Shown: positions 21,270 to 32,790 of the stretch, one piece after another
Layout: each line of letters starts with the position of its first letter
Position numbering within the stretch: position 1 is the stretch's first letter
Assembly: GCA_949825065.1 (NCBI GenBank)
Contig: OX463862.1
Location: forward strand, 16,363,592 to 16,427,591
Source: Odontocerum albicorne
Taxonomy: Eukaryota > Arthropoda > Insecta > Trichoptera > Odontoceridae
DNA: 64,000 nucleotides
Direction of reading: 5' to 3'
Notes under the pieces: generated by a model
What the model was told of the DNA's origin: nothing
Database searches by the model: none
The model's input: the letters and a program-made list of their open reading frames with translations, nothing else
Program-made: the position numbers and the translations under genes

Positions 21270-22375
21270 GAAAAATAGGTTACCTTGGTCATTAAACTAT
21301 CAAATGAGTTCAGAAGAGATTCCTCAGGAGACAATCTACTCAATCTACACACACTTCTTAACAAATTGATTAATATATTTGCTGGATTAGACTAGGAGTT
21401 TACGTCCCTCCGACACCATCAAGAGTAAGCAGACTATTTTGTTCCAAGTATTCCAGAACCGACTTCAAGCACTCGAGCTAATAAATCGTGCTTGCATAAG
21501 TACGATTGGTCAACCGCCAAGCAGGATCTGTTTGCATCGAAATTGACTTTAGTGTGATACCAACTGAAATCCATAAATTTATAAATTTTAAGAAAATATA
21601 AATGTTCGAAAATAACTTCTCTTTCTCTGAATCGAACCTTTCCCTTTTTTCCACTTCTTTCTCAAGGAAAATAGTCATTTAATTGGAATTGTTGGGGTTA
21701 AACAGGAAGACTATTTTGATGTGGATAATGCTTCAATAAGTATGTAGCGCATCGATTGATCAAGGAAGATCGTTTCAAAGTTAAGCCGAGTGAACGACAA
21801 AAAAATATGTTCAGAGTGATACATGGTACGTTGATATTCAAAGAATGATGCCATCACCAGATCCGAGGGGTAGTTCTTGAATTCTTGAAGAGAGTTTGCT
21901 TTCTAAACGGCGTTCTACAAATTGTCCTAACATTATTATTATCAGTATTATTATTAACATCAAGAAAATTTAAAAAAATCAGCTTCTGCAACCGTTATTT
22001 TTAGTTTTCTCCTCAAATCTCAATCTCCTCAAATCAGACCAACGGTAGAGCACTCCCACGCCTACGGCGTCGAATAATGGTAAAGACAACAACAGCAACA
22101 GAAGTTTTTGAAGAAAGGAACTGACAATCGCGTTTCCCACGAGAGAAATGCAACAAGACTCTCCATCAGATTTCCATGTTTGTTGAGAATTATTACACTG
22201 TCGATCACTATGCTAATGGGGCTATCGTTCCACTTTGCCATTTTTGGATACTTAAACAAAGCGATTTATAAGATTTCTTTAATAAAGAACGCACTTCTCC
22301 TATAAAAGGTTGAAGGAGGGGTCTTGAGTATAGAAACATGAACCATTTACAACCCAATAGATAATTATAAGCAAT
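21270..22375. other. mostly unassigned; shared repeat at 21862-21945
   Basis: 21862-21945 contains TTTGCTTTCTAAACGGCGTT, matching the block near 2480 that follows LINE-K. The remainder shows no supported gene. Confidence 0.4.
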
Positions 22376-22381
22376 TAGGAA

Positions 22382-22572
22382 GACGACCTTCATGGCCTAG
22401 TTGGGAAGATATTTGTCCCCCGACCCGAGGTTACGAGTGTAGTTCTCGTTGATACCCAATTTTATTAAAAAGGTTTCCAATCTGATTTTCGTTTAAGGTT
22501 TCTTTACCAACTTTGTGGTTCGTTGGAAGTGATTGTTAAATGGCAATAAATCCTCCAGGTTCTACTGCTGTC
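22382..22572 (+). mobile_element. SINE-B, diverged copy
   Basis: GACGACCTTCATGGCCTAGT, a decayed B box (GTGTAGTTCTCGTTG), a GGTTTCTTTACCAACTTTG block and GGCAATAAATCCTCCAGG follow the SINE-B order. The 3' terminal AACGAAAGTG phrase is lost. Confidence 0.65.
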
Positions 22573-22689
22573 AAGAAGTTTTATAATAATAACAATTGTT
22601 AGTTGCAACTTTGTAATTAACACTTCATTATGAAGATAGTAACATAAATCATAAATCATAAGTGTACATAGGGGACAATGTATTAATAC

Positions 22690-23000
22690 GAAATTAAGTG
22701 GTTAGGGATGAATGTAAACTTTAAGCTGGTATGTTGAGTAAGATGAAGAAAAGCACTCTGTGATGGTTTGAACATGTAAAACGATTGAATAAAGACTAAT
22801 AACACTAATATAGAGTTCAAACGTCAGTGTAAGGCGCGGTCGAAGAAGACCAAAGTAAGTGAGGTTAGATCATGTGAATGATATTTTGAAAGAAAGAAAT
22901 GTTCAAAGTGAGATAAATTGTAGGAGTTGCATGAAAAGGATGTAGGTCGAGATAAGAAAGCATGACGCTCTGTTTTCTCAGCTTACCTCGACAAATGAAG
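22690..23000 (+). mobile_element. LINE-A 3' fragment
   Basis: TTAGGGATGAATGTAAACTT, GAGTAAGATGAAGAAAAGCA and GTGAATGATATTTTGAAAGA occur in the family order, ending near CAGCTTACCTCGAC. Frame is lost by small indels. Confidence 0.65.
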
Positions 23001-23009
23001 AAATGGGCT

Positions 23010-23510
23010 TGATGCTATGTATAAAAATTAAGAAAATTGTCAAAAAATTGGAAAAACTGTTTTAGTGTACTCCATAAATACAAAAATCAAGAAAATCTAA
23101 AGGAATGTGAGATGGAAAATGAGTTGAAATTGAATAATTCTTTATGTTAAATTTCCATGTATTTATTACATGTAAAATAACGGACATTGATACGAATTTA
23201 CGGGTATCAGCGAGACTGTTGGAAACGAATGAAGCGTTTTATAGCAACAAGCATATTGTAATTTGAACACAAAACAACACATACATTGTGCTACGTGCAA
23301 TATAATGTTATCAGCACGTCATAAGGTGATAAGAAAATATTACTGCAACTACCGTCAAACTCTGATCTTCGGGAGAAAAACAATTTGCAAAAGATATGAA
23401 TGCATCAATTTAGAAACCAATTTAATCTGTAAAACCGTTTTCATCTTGAAAAGATAAAAACAAAGAAGTAATAATCGTAGATGTATGATTGGAAGAGGAT
23501 TAATCGATAT
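23010..23510. other. no recognisable feature
   Basis: AT-rich spacer with short chance frames only. Confidence 0.4.
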
Positions 23511-23513
23511 AGT

Positions 23514-24009
23514 CTGCGTCTCCTGGTATACGTTGTCAAACTCGTTCGAGGAGTTGTGAGCTGTCCAGCATTACTACAAAGATAAGCGTTAAATGTTCCT
23601 AACAATTACACTAGACTGCGCCGGCAGGAACTGTTCTCAATAACATACGCAAGAACGGGTCTTCCGGCCGCTATGCCTGTTGGAAGGGACTTAACTCTTC
23701 TGAACGGGATATTGACATGCTTCGGATATTGACATATTTCATATCACATTACCAAAAGCAAAAGTAAATTTTCTTCTTAGATTTAGCGCGTTAGAAAGCA
23801 CTCATCAACATACCTAAATGACTGTGAATATATGTGTATAATATGTTTGTGTGTATATACTCGTTTGTATGCATATGCATTATTTTTTATTTTATATAAT
23901 TTTTTAACTTATTTTTTTTTCCTCTATGTAATTTTTCTTCTTTTTTAATGTGTTGTATTTTCAAAGTAATTGGGCTAAGCCTGTTTTGAAAAAAATAAAT
24001 AAATAAATA
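23514..24009 (+). pseudogene. LINE-B ORF2 C-terminus, copy 2
   Basis: It nearly matches copies 1 and 3 from GTCAAACTCGTTCGAGGAGT to the (AAAT)n tail, but it is more severely 5'-truncated. A leucine codon has become TAA near 23582, and ATATTGACATGCTTCGG is a small local duplication. Inactive. Confidence 0.8.
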
Positions 24010-24380
24010 GTTTTACTTTGAAAAGAATTTAATCATAGGTTATTAATTTTCTTATTGATGAACGAAAATTTCGTCTTGATCAATTTTTGAGGTTATTATT
24101 TGGTTATCCGGAAATTGATCTCGTATTTTAAAGTCAAATTGCAACTATTGCTTGTGGACGGTGGGTTTAGATATTCGTAGTATCTAAGCAGTGTCTCGTG
24201 TCGTAGAACGCTGGTTATTCTCGGCCAGTCTTGATTTGGTCGTCCTCAGTAGTTATCGGACTTCCAGAGCGGACACCATATTTGAGTGTCGTATCATTAC
24301 CACATTTGATTCACACGATCGCTTACTTCATAGTCGATATATAATACATAGTATAGTAATATAGTCGAAAATAATAGAAT
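24010..24380. other. no recognisable feature
   Basis: Possibly more of the LINE ending at 24841, but no frame could be joined to it. Confidence 0.35.
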
Positions 24381-24383
24381 CAA

Positions 24384-24841
24384 ATAATATAGACCTTAAA
24401 CTGAGAATACTCCTCATCAAGACCTATGTATGGAGTATCTTGATGTACGGCTGCGAGACATGGTGCCTATCCGAAAGAGATAGACGAAGACTAGAAGCTT
24501 TTGAGATGTGGTCCTATAGAAGACTATTAGGAATTTCCTGGAGAGACCGCATCACAAATGAAGAGGTTCTCCAACGAATCGAAGGAGGAAGGCACCTGCT
24601 CAGGATCCTGTCCGAAAGGCGTGCAAGATGGATCGGGCATATAATACGACAAGAGGGCCTCTTGCATGCCATAATGGAGGGCATGACCGAGGGGACAAAC
24701 TCTAGGGGACGCCCACGCCGAGAGTACCTGGAGAACCTGTTGGTGGACGTGCGCTGCTCAACATACACAGACTTAAAAAGAGCCGCACAGGACAGGGGGG
24801 AATGGAGGAGAAGAGTTCAAATTGCTGCAAACCAGTCTTAG
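24384..24841 (+). pseudogene. LINE-H ORF2 C-terminus, unbroken frame
   Basis: One open frame encodes about 150 residues: LLIKTYVWSILMYGCETWCL, RLEAFEMWSYRRLLGISWRD, RITNEEVLQRIEGGR, RARWIGHIIRQEGLL and SRGRPRREYLENLLVDVRC, ending at TAG. This is the C-terminal part of an RTE/CR1-style endonuclease-RT protein. It is GC-richer than its surroundings. The 3' UTR is cut short by the palindrome at 24864. Confidence 0.8.
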
Positions 24842-24863
24842 GACTGTAACCACGGAAGGAAAG

Positions 24864-25037
24864 TATAGTACCCGGCGCTAAGTAATACACATCGGGCTTA
24901 AGAAAGGGATTGTCGCTTTGTAGAGCGTCGTCTCTGTCGCACGATGCGCTAACAGTTCGTGCGACAGAGACGACGCTCTACAAAGCGACAGTCTCTTTCT
25001 TAAGCCCGATGTGTATTACTTACCGCCGGGAACTATA
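24864..25037. mobile_element. 174 bp near-perfect palindromic MITE
   Basis: The 81-base arms (24864-24944, 24957-25037) match at all but about four positions around a 12-base loop. The arms begin TATAGTACCCGG and, from the right, TATAGTTCCCGG. A flanking TA could be the target duplication. The interior is CpG-rich (GTAGAGCGTCGTCTCTGTCG). It sits just past the stop of LINE-H. Confidence 0.9.
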
Positions 25038-25162
25038 CCTACTTTTTTTTGGTTTGTGTCGCTTTTGATAAAACACGATAAAAATGTATAAGACGACCAT
25101 GCAAACAAATTAAAGCATGTAAGAAAAAACATTAAAAAAAATTATTACAGGATTTATTTATT

Positions 25163-25235
25163 AACACTTCATTGCAAAAACAATCCGGCGGTCTTATTGT
25201 CAGGCGGTAATATCTTCAAACCAACAAGACAAAAG
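25163..25235 (-). mobile_element. SINE-B tail fragment
   Basis: GGCGGTCTTATTGTCAGGCG and TCTTCAAACCAACAAGAC are the inverse of the GGCAATAAG and GGTTGGTTGGAAGA blocks. Confidence 0.5.
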
Positions 25236-25318
25236 TAAATAAAGCAAGTTAACATATATGGTCGCAAAAAATATTTGAATGATTATTCATTTTTATGAAC
25301 AATATACTCGCATACTCG

Positions 25319-25630
25319 TAGTAAAAGTAAGAATGAGATATCATCAATCAATGGAAAAGGAGGGGATGATGAAGAAGTAAGAAAAATCAGGAATGAAACA
25401 TGTTTTATTACTGACTAGAAATTAAGAGTTTTTCAGTCGCCTCTTAAAGCACACTAAGGACGGAGCGAGTATAACATTGGTTTGTAACTAATTCCAGAGT
25501 CTCCCTGCATGGACATTGTAGACGACGTAAAAAAAGAAGATTGGTGAAATGGGAAGGTCAATAAACAATGTCTTTTTACGTACGCAACAAACAGCGTACG
25601 CAAGTTCATGATCGGGAAGACGCTGAAATT
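25319..25630 (-). mobile_element. LINE-J 3' end, copy 1
   Basis: It matches 45215-45519 closely (GAGATATCATCAATCA, AAATCAGGAATGAAACA, ACTGACTAGA). The minus strand encodes a decayed WN.L......S..F...LK end, clearer in the other copy. The 3' terminus is near 25325. Confidence 0.7.
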
Positions 25631-25674
25631 TTTCGGCGACAAAAGGGACAGCGGGACAATAAAAGGATATTATA

Positions 25675-26051
25675 TTGGGTGTTAACATAAGTTGTGTTAA
25701 GTTTCAGGTCGAAATTACCGTGTTTGAAACGCAAAAACCATCGACGAGCTGTGCTTTCATTCATAGCATCTTCACCGCACACTTCGCAAATATCGCGAGC
25801 AGCTTTGTTCCCTCGATTGAACGCGAACAGAAGGAGGTGTCGAAAATGCTCACTTTCGTCTACCTGACATTCCATTTTGAAGCCTTGTAATCAAATAAAA
25901 TAATATATGTAACGTAAAAGCAAACACAATATCTTGTAGAACAGAAAATTTTCTTTCGAATGACGTATAAGCTTTACCATTTTGTTTTACTTTTGGTGCT
26001 CATTTTTAAATTTGTAAAAAAAAAACTGACACAACTTATGTTAACACTTAA
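25675..26051 (-). mobile_element. mariner-derived MITE (mariner-3, copy 1)
   Basis: TA duplications (25673-25674, 26052-26053) flank ends TTGGGTGTTAACATAAGTTG and, from the right, TTAAGTGTTAACATAAGTTG. The minus frame from 25875 encodes the N-terminal helix-turn-helix of a SETMAR-like mariner transposase: VDESEHFRHLLLFAFNRGNK and ARRWFLRFKHGNFDLK. The catalytic domain is absent, so the element is a deletion derivative. Confidence 0.85.
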
Positions 26052-26059
26052 TACAATAT

Positions 26060-26920
26060 AGTATGTGGATTTGGCGTCTATTTTTCACTTCAACCAACTA
26101 AGCGCCTTATTATACTAAATTTATAACGTCTTTCTTGAAGGATTTGAGCGACACATTAGAAACGTCTAACTAAGGACACACACGATGAAATAGTGTGAAT
26201 GATCTACCCACCGGCATTTATAAAGGCAGGCTGGTTCTACACAGGTTGATCGAGCAATCCATGAGTGCGTTGTCTCAGATAATTATACTACCCCTAAGCA
26301 AACAAAAAAAAAGTAAACCCCAATCGAAGAGATCTTCCACTCTTTAATGAACTATATTTAAGCAACCCCAGTGATGTAATCCATTCGTATGTAACCCTTC
26401 AATAAATTCGAATTGGTGATTTGGAAAAATTGAACAGCGCGGTCATGAGAGAACACTTTCTTCAGCCCCATTAATCGAGCTTCGAGGTAATAAGTAAGGA
26501 AATTCGTTATCGCATTTGTTATTAATACTATACCGCATCTGAATAGGCAACAGAAGTCGCACACGTGATTTTTTTTTTCGATACCGTGGAAATAGAACTT
26601 GAAATTCGCGGGTAAAAGTCAAGCGTATATACTATATAGGCCCCATAGTTATCATCCCAGTGGATCAAACTAAATATCTCGATTAATCAACAATGTTAGT
26701 ATAACAATTCAACAATAGATATTTTGACGTAATTGAGTAATAAGATAACGTTGACACAGATCAATAAGAAAAAAGATTGTTTCTTATTTTGGATCAATAA
26801 CAAAAATAATTGTTTATTGTGTTGGATAATCACTTGGAATTTTATAATAAAGTATTGTATTTTTTAGATAAACGGATTCGATAACTAAAGTTTATAAATA
26901 TAAATATAATTTCTCAAATT
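26060..26920. other. no recognisable gene
   Basis: 26770-26830 contains a loose direct repeat (AAGATTGTTTCTTATTTTGG / AATAATTGTTTATTGTGTTG). Nothing else could be supported. Confidence 0.4.
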
Positions 26921-26927
26921 TATTTAT

Positions 26928-27834
26928 GAGGATGATTAAAAAAGTATCTATAATACATTCTGGCTGTAGAATTTATTTTAATCAACTTTTATAAAATACA
27001 AATACATCATCTTTTCGATGCACTTTGTCCATCTGTCAACAGACTTGAGTATTCACTCATTAATTTTTTTTTTAATTTTAGGCTGAGCTGCGAGCCACGA
27101 ATGCACCGCTGTCCTTCCTCATCAGACGTGAATCTTCGTTCTCGTAGGATTGTTTACAGGGAACCAAACAGGCGGAAGTCAGGTGAGAGACATGGATTCA
27201 TCGTTACGAGTCTGAGAGTAAACGGCAAAGTATGGAATGGAAATATCCTCAACCAAGAAAAAGTTCAACAGTCAACCATCAGCAGGAAAATTTATACTAA
27301 CAGTTTTTTTAGAATTCTCAAGGGCCAGTATTGGAACACTAATTCAAGGGCCAGTATTGTCACTGTTGACTGTTGAACCGAAGAAAGGTTCAACAGTCAA
27401 CAGTGTTCGTTACAGTGAGATGCTCACTGAAGAGCTGATTCCTAAACTTAGGTTAAACGTCGAGGGCTATCCAAGGTCTTTGTGATCTAGCATGACAATG
27501 CACGTCCGCATACCTCTGCCCAGACTGTCGACGCTCTGCAAAAACTTCGTTTTAAGATGTTAAAGCATCCTCCCTATAGTCTGGATCTTGCTCCATCGGA
27601 CATTCACCTCTTTGGTACCCTGAAAGCATCCCTATGACGACGAAGTGAAGACAGCGGTGCATTCGTGGCTCGCACCTCAACCTAAAATATTTTATAATCG
27701 GGAATACGAAAGCTTGTTGACAGATGGACAAAGTGTATTGAAAAATAAGGAGATTATTTCGAAAAAAAAAAAATCTAAAAGTTGATCAAAATAAATTCTG
27801 AAGCCAGAATGCGGATAATTTTTGACTCATCCTC
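26928..27834 (+). mobile_element. fold-back mariner derivative (mariner-4)
   Basis: The ends are TGAGGATGATTAAAAAAGTA and, inverted, TGAGGATGAGTCAAAAATTA. The inverted similarity runs on for about 190 bp, including CTTTGTCCATCTGTCAAC and GCGAGCCACGAATGCACCGC. Between the arms lie broken transposase frames on the plus strand: KKGSTVNSVRYSEMLTEELI, a HDNARPHTSAQTVDALQ region with the second catalytic aspartate, and HPPYSLDLAPSDIHLFG with the third. Thus the 3' end of the element is present at both ends. The left flank is TA, but the right flank is not. Confidence 0.75.
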
Positions 27835-28044
27835 ATGAATTCTTTATGATTACAAAATCAATATGTGACAAATACGTATGTTACTTAAGATAGGATAAAA
27901 TTAATTAATAATTAACTATGTAATTACATAAATTAATAAAACCTTTTCCATCTTACAGCTCAAATTCTAAAGTAACATACTCGTACTTAATGAGATATCT
28001 TCATCGAATTTTTTATACAGACGAACTTGGTTAGTTTTTGGTTG

Positions 28045-28310
28045 TAAGGGATATGGATGGCGTATGGAGTTTCAGGAAGCACTTAATTAAAGACAATCAT
28101 TTTTAGGAGACCTTATGACTGTTTATGATTAAACGAGTATATGAACACCACACATATGAGTTCCCTACACTCCACATAAAAAAGATATCACATATCATAA
28201 GATCTGCAAATTCTGCTTTACAGTTCATCTTATTTTAATAAGATATCTTATTAAATATGTTTTTTTTTCTAAAAATGCGCAGATGTGGGGAAGTACCCAA
28301 TATATATTCG
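28045..28310 (+). mobile_element. LINE-K 3' end, copy 2
   Basis: TTTCAGGAAGCACTTAATTA and GCGCAGATGTGGGGAAGTAC match the equivalents at 2150-2390 and 44150-44350. The coding part is very short. Confidence 0.5.
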
Positions 28311-28419
28311 TAAATTTCGTCTTATACAAAACTAATTTAATTTATGTAAATATTAATATATGAAGGATTCAGTGTAAGTGAAAAGAATATCTTCATGTAA
28401 CTCGATGTAACGAAAAATC

Positions 28420-28735
28420 ACACCATTTCCCAGCCGGGGTAAGCAGAAAGGACAGAACGTCAGACCTTCCCATCTCGACACCCATCCTTCGCTTCTTCCA
28501 CCTCCACACACCTTCTCAAACAACTCTTACGATTTATAAGACTTACTACGTTTTCTTCATTCAAAATATCATTTAATTAATCCAACAATACTTTCCTCGG
28601 CCTTCCTCTCACATTTGCACTATAAATTTATTTTGTTAGCTTTTCTTCGCACATTCGTTTCACATACCCAAACCACCTCAGAGTGCTCTTCTTCGTCCTA
28701 ATTATTTTACATCAGCCTTAACTTAATCTTAATAA
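28420..28735 (-). mobile_element. LINE-A 3' fragment
   Basis: Forward TTTCCCAGCCGGGGTAAGCA is the inverse of the LINE-A end. It continues through CGTCAGACCTTCCCATCTCG and CTTTCCTCGGCCTTCCTCTC to the conserved AGAGTGCTCTTCTTCGTCCT block. It is one of the longer minus-strand copies. Confidence 0.75.
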
Positions 28736-28739
28736 CTGC

Positions 28740-29515
28740 ATATTTTATAAATACGCATTATTTCTTAATATCTCCATTCCTTATTCTGATATACATTAGT
28801 TTTTCGTACATTCTACGCTACGTTCTCATTTTTATCGCATTTATCTTACTTTCATCACTTTTTTGCCAAGCCGAAGTTTTGTTTGCATATGCGAAGATTC
28901 CAATTTGAGCAGTATTGCCAGTAAACACATTGTATAACCCACCATTCACTCTTTTGCCTGCTGCTACTTTTTTCCAATATCGTACTTTGAACGCCTTTAT
29001 AATATGAGAGTATGCATGATGAGGTGTATGAACGTGGCAAAACGAAATATGTGTGCTAGGACAGAATATAATGGAAGAAGATCTGGTCACTCTACATACC
29101 CCAATAGTAACATGGCATGATGGTAATGATACCTAATCAGATAAGATTTCTTATCAAATATTATTTTTAATAAATTAACACAATTTGTGACAGTATATTG
29201 AAAAATCAATAAACACACTCAAAACACCTGTTTTTTTTATATCAAACCTTAATGTCGAGAAGCCACAAGCAGTAATTTACCTAAAACAAATCCATTTTAC
29301 TTATTTGTAACACTTGAATTGCTCAGAAAACTTTCTAAAACGAACCATTATCATTATATTCAGCTCATTAAAACAACAAACAATAGAACAGAACCAAGGC
29401 TACATTTAATAATATGACCTTTTAAAAACGAAACACACAATTGCGTAACTTAATTTAATTTACACAATTATTATTTACGTATAAAACAAATTGTCATAAC
29501 GATCGCTGAGAAAAA
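28740..29515. other. no recognisable gene
   Basis: Possibly more decayed LINE-A up to about 28860. After that it is AT-rich without supported content. Confidence 0.35.
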
Positions 29516-29519
29516 GTAG

Positions 29520-29990
29520 AAAAAAAACACAGCCTACGATAATTGGCAGCACACATCATTAAATTTTAAAATCACGGCGTAGGTAGAAAAGACACGTATA
29601 TTAAAAGGTAGGTACCCCACACTGATCGCAAAAAAAACCATACGTACATACATAATCGTGCACAAAACTCGAAAACAACACCATAAAAATGACATCAATA
29701 ATGTATACAAGTGTCGGCGTATGTTTTTTTCATCGTTTACAGCGTCAAATTCGTAAATCCCGTCGTCATTTTTGGGATTATAATATCGTTTTGTACGCCA
29801 TCACACAAGTTTATCATATTGGCATGATAATGTTATTTGGCGGGAAACGTCTCGGCGCGCACGCGCATTCGCGACGATCTACCCACATACTGAACTGGAA
29901 TGACAGCCGTGAGACTAGCCGGGCCGAAGGACGCCGGAATTTACCGAACGATATGGCGAAGGCGGGGGGGCCTATGAAGTATTAGAGTGC
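29520..29990. other. CpG-rich island, possible promoter or 5' exon
   Basis: 29840-29960 is markedly CpG-rich for this window (CTCGGCGCGCACGCGCATTC; CCGGGCCGAAGGACGCCGG). A plus frame of 98 codons (29689-29985) crosses it but matches no family known to me. It could be regulatory DNA of a neighbouring gene or a diverged element. No TATA or splice site settles it. Confidence 0.3.
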
Positions 29991-29994
29991 AAAT

Positions 29995-30535
29995 TTGAAA
30001 TTTTTAGATAAGAAATATTCATTTAGCAGTAAATTTAGATCGCCAAATGGTATATATTCGACATATTATGGAGATTTACTATTGACTAATAACCCTATGT
30101 CAACCGATGTGAAAACGACCATCACAAAATTGTCTCCCTACGTTTGTAGTATTGAGTTTTTAGTTTCTTATAAATTCAAGATATAAAATTTGTTTTTTAC
30201 TTAATAAACTTTGTAACATTCTAAATTATGATAGTGTGAACTTATTGTGATTAATCTTCTGTTGTGTTAAGCGTGTGTAAGTGGAAGTCACGAACCATAA
30301 AAAACTGATGGATGCATGACATCAGGGGTTGGTGAACGAGAGACGCGAAGCAGCAAGAGGAATATAAATAATAGTAGACGTCTACGTCCTGTAGTGGATT
30401 GAAGTGTTTAAATGATGATGATGATTTTCATATGCAGAAATATGAAGCATAAAAAAATATTGGCCTCAGCCGATGCTTTCCTATACCTACACTATTCAAT
30501 TAGTTGTACTCCTTTTAAAAAGAGTCATATATTCA
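29995..30535. other. no recognisable gene
   Basis: AT-rich with chance frames, and a short ATGATG run near 30412. Confidence 0.4.
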
Positions 30536-30539
30536 TAAA

Positions 30540-30790
30540 ATCAATCTTCTAAGATAGAAGAGTCCCGCATTCGAAGAGTAACAGGGGAACAGAGGGTCTG
30601 AGGAAGGGCGAGCAGAGAGCAACGAGAGACAAGCACGACTGCAAGCGGCGGCAATAGCAACAGAGCGACTAACGGTCCGTAGCCCCAACCGGATCCGGTT
30701 AGAAGCCTTTGCGGCTCCGGCCTTGACCCCCGGCACGAAGATGCCGAGGGTCCGAACCCAGGGTGATCAGAATGGATGGAACGGAGAATG
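30540..30790. other. GC-rich unassigned block
   Basis: The composition rises to well over half G+C. It contains a short hairpin, CGGCACGAAGATGCCG, and a GAACCCAGGGTGATCAG end. It looks like a piece of a repetitive element (for example a LINE 3' region), but no second copy is present here. Confidence 0.35.
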
Positions 30791-31159
30791 TGACCTATAT
30801 CTTGGTCGATTCATTGAACTGGGAGCAATCTTGTGCTTTGTTTCACAAGAAGCGATAAGATAGTGTGTTATAAGAGTTTTTTGGCATAATAATTGTGAAA
30901 ATACTTTATTCGTTTGAAGATCAAGTCTACATCCAGAAAACTAGAGAGAGGTTTGAACTTTGATCTTTAAAATCTATATTTTGACAACGTAAATGAATGA
31001 TCTACAGATGATTTACAATTATCTTTACTAACTGTAGCCATGTAACAAAGAAGGCATCATGAGATCAAATAATAAAAAATCGTCAGGTAAATCTAAATGC
31101 TATATTCAATAACATTAATTTTAACATACTAGAAAAATTGTGATCAATTCCAGTCGTAT

Positions 31160-31495
31160 CTTCTATTAGTTTTGTCTATGGTATAACCTTTTGCTTTTGT
31201 CTATATCGTGTTCTTTTTTGTTTTGTCTACGTGGTATCCTCTTTTGGTTTTATTTACGAGTATAGTACATCATATATTCTTTTAATTTTGTCTATGTTGT
31301 AATCTCTTGAATTATACTATGTTGTATCATCTTTTGGTTTTGTATACCTGGTATCCTCTTTTAGTGTTGTCTTTGCCGTAATCTCTTGGATTAGTCTATG
31401 TTGTGTGCTCTATTTGTTTTGTTTTCCTCGTATCCTCTATTGGTGATGTCCATGTCGTGTCGTCTTTTGGTTTAACCTATGTCGTATCCTCACGG
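31160..31495. repeat. degenerate 27-29 bp minisatellite
   Basis: About twelve imperfect units follow a TTTTGTCTACGTGGTATCCT plus CTTTTGG pattern. Units vary by substitution and small indels, so the array is old. A TACGAGTA lies inside at 31255. Confidence 0.8.
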
Positions 31496-32016
31496 TGGTA
31501 TGTTTATTTTCACATAGGATGGTGTGAAGATGCACCTGGAAATCCTACGTGCACAAGCTTTCGAGGGATAGAGAACTTGTTGATCACAATATGTGTTCAA
31601 AATGTAACAATGCCCAGTATGTTATTTCATAACGGGTACGGTAAAATTAACTACACTAAAAATTGGCGACAACTTTTGTTATCGGTTCTCCATGAAATGT
31701 TTGCATTTTAATTAAATAATACTCGTATATCATTAATTATCTTTCGAGTGTGTATCACATTATGAAATAAGTGAAGCTTATTTATTGTCTGATGTTTTGC
31801 ACTACCAGTAAAATAAACTTGAGATCATATTCATAAAGAGTGTCGGTATTGAAACGGTTTCAAACGCTTTGTAATACTTTCAAATCTGAAGATGAATTGA
31901 AGGTTCCATTGGTGGAACTACTTGATGGACGAACACTTCAAATAATTTGATAAACCACAAATTTAAAAAATAAAATATTATAATAGCTGTGTTTTTATAT
32001 ATTTTTTTTTACTTAC

Positions 32017-32094
32017 GTTTTGATTCAAATGACAACTGTTTCCTTTATTGAAATCTTCTGGTGGGTACGGACGATATAAAATTACAAACAATAC
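32017..32094 (-). CDS. candidate internal exon B of a host gene
   Basis: On the minus strand TTTTCTTTTTGTTCCAG (a textbook 3' splice site) precedes a 78 nt segment followed by GTAAGTAAAAA (a textbook 5' splice site). Only one frame is open, and it uses whole codons from end to end (phase 0 both sides): VLFVILYRPYPPEDF, then NKGNSCHLNQN. The start is hydrophobic, as at the edge of a membrane segment. No family was recognised. The phase matches the end of the segment at 41587-41681. An RT remnant begins only 56 bp upstream, so the flanking intron is full of repeats. Confidence 0.55.
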
Positions 32095-32149
32095 CTGGAA
32101 CAAAAAGAAAACAATAATTTGTAAATGGTTGTTTACAATATAAGACTGT

Positions 32150-32590
32150 CACATATTTACATCAGCAGCATCCCTCCTCCGATTGGCTATACCCAAGTAT
32201 GTTATGTAATTTAGCCATCTCAGTTTTGGTCACTCTAATATTCTACGCCCCATTGGATCGCTCAAGAAAGCGTTCCATGCAGGGTCAGTGTCTGCATGCG
32301 GTATAAGTAACCAAGCCAGCGCAGTTAAGGTTTTTAAATAAAAAAATCATTAGTTTCATCATAAAGAGTATAGAGCGTAGAGTTCTTCGCGCGCCAAAGT
32401 CATAAATTGAACCATATATTCTGCGAAGAATCTTTCTCTTAAATGTATCGAGAACTTTTTCCTCCCAGTTTGTAAAGTTTACAGGTATACCCGTATGAGG
32501 CGTAAGTTAGCATAGGTCTTAACAGTGGTCTTTAATGTTGGCTTTTTATTTCCCTGGAGAGCAGGCAAGACTAAAGTTAGGGGATAAGGC
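32150..32590 (-). pseudogene. LINE-N ORF2 C-terminal remnant
   Basis: Minus-strand frames, broken by indels, give VLDTFKRKILRRIYGSIYDF and, further on, LRWLGYLYRMQTLTLHGTL. F.+KILRRIYG and the LRWLG.L.RM line are shared by several RTE/CR1-style LINE proteins. Confidence 0.55.
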
Positions 32591-32724
32591 CAAAATAACA
32601 TATATTGTATTTGCAGATATTATTCGCTTGTTTATTTTATCGAAACGAAAACTCAAGTTCCTATTACATTTATTAAAATAGAAACTCGAATTTTCAGAGA
32701 AATATTAAAAGTGATATAAAAAAA

Positions 32725-32790
32725 TGTATGGATGTTGAAGAAGCGAAAGAAGTACATCTGCCTATAACAATAAGGAAATGGCATAACATA
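32725..32790 (+). mobile_element. LINE-A scrap
   Basis: ATGTATGGATGTTGAAGAAG and GGAAATGGCATAACATAATG match the last coding codons and 3' end of LINE-A. Confidence 0.4.
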
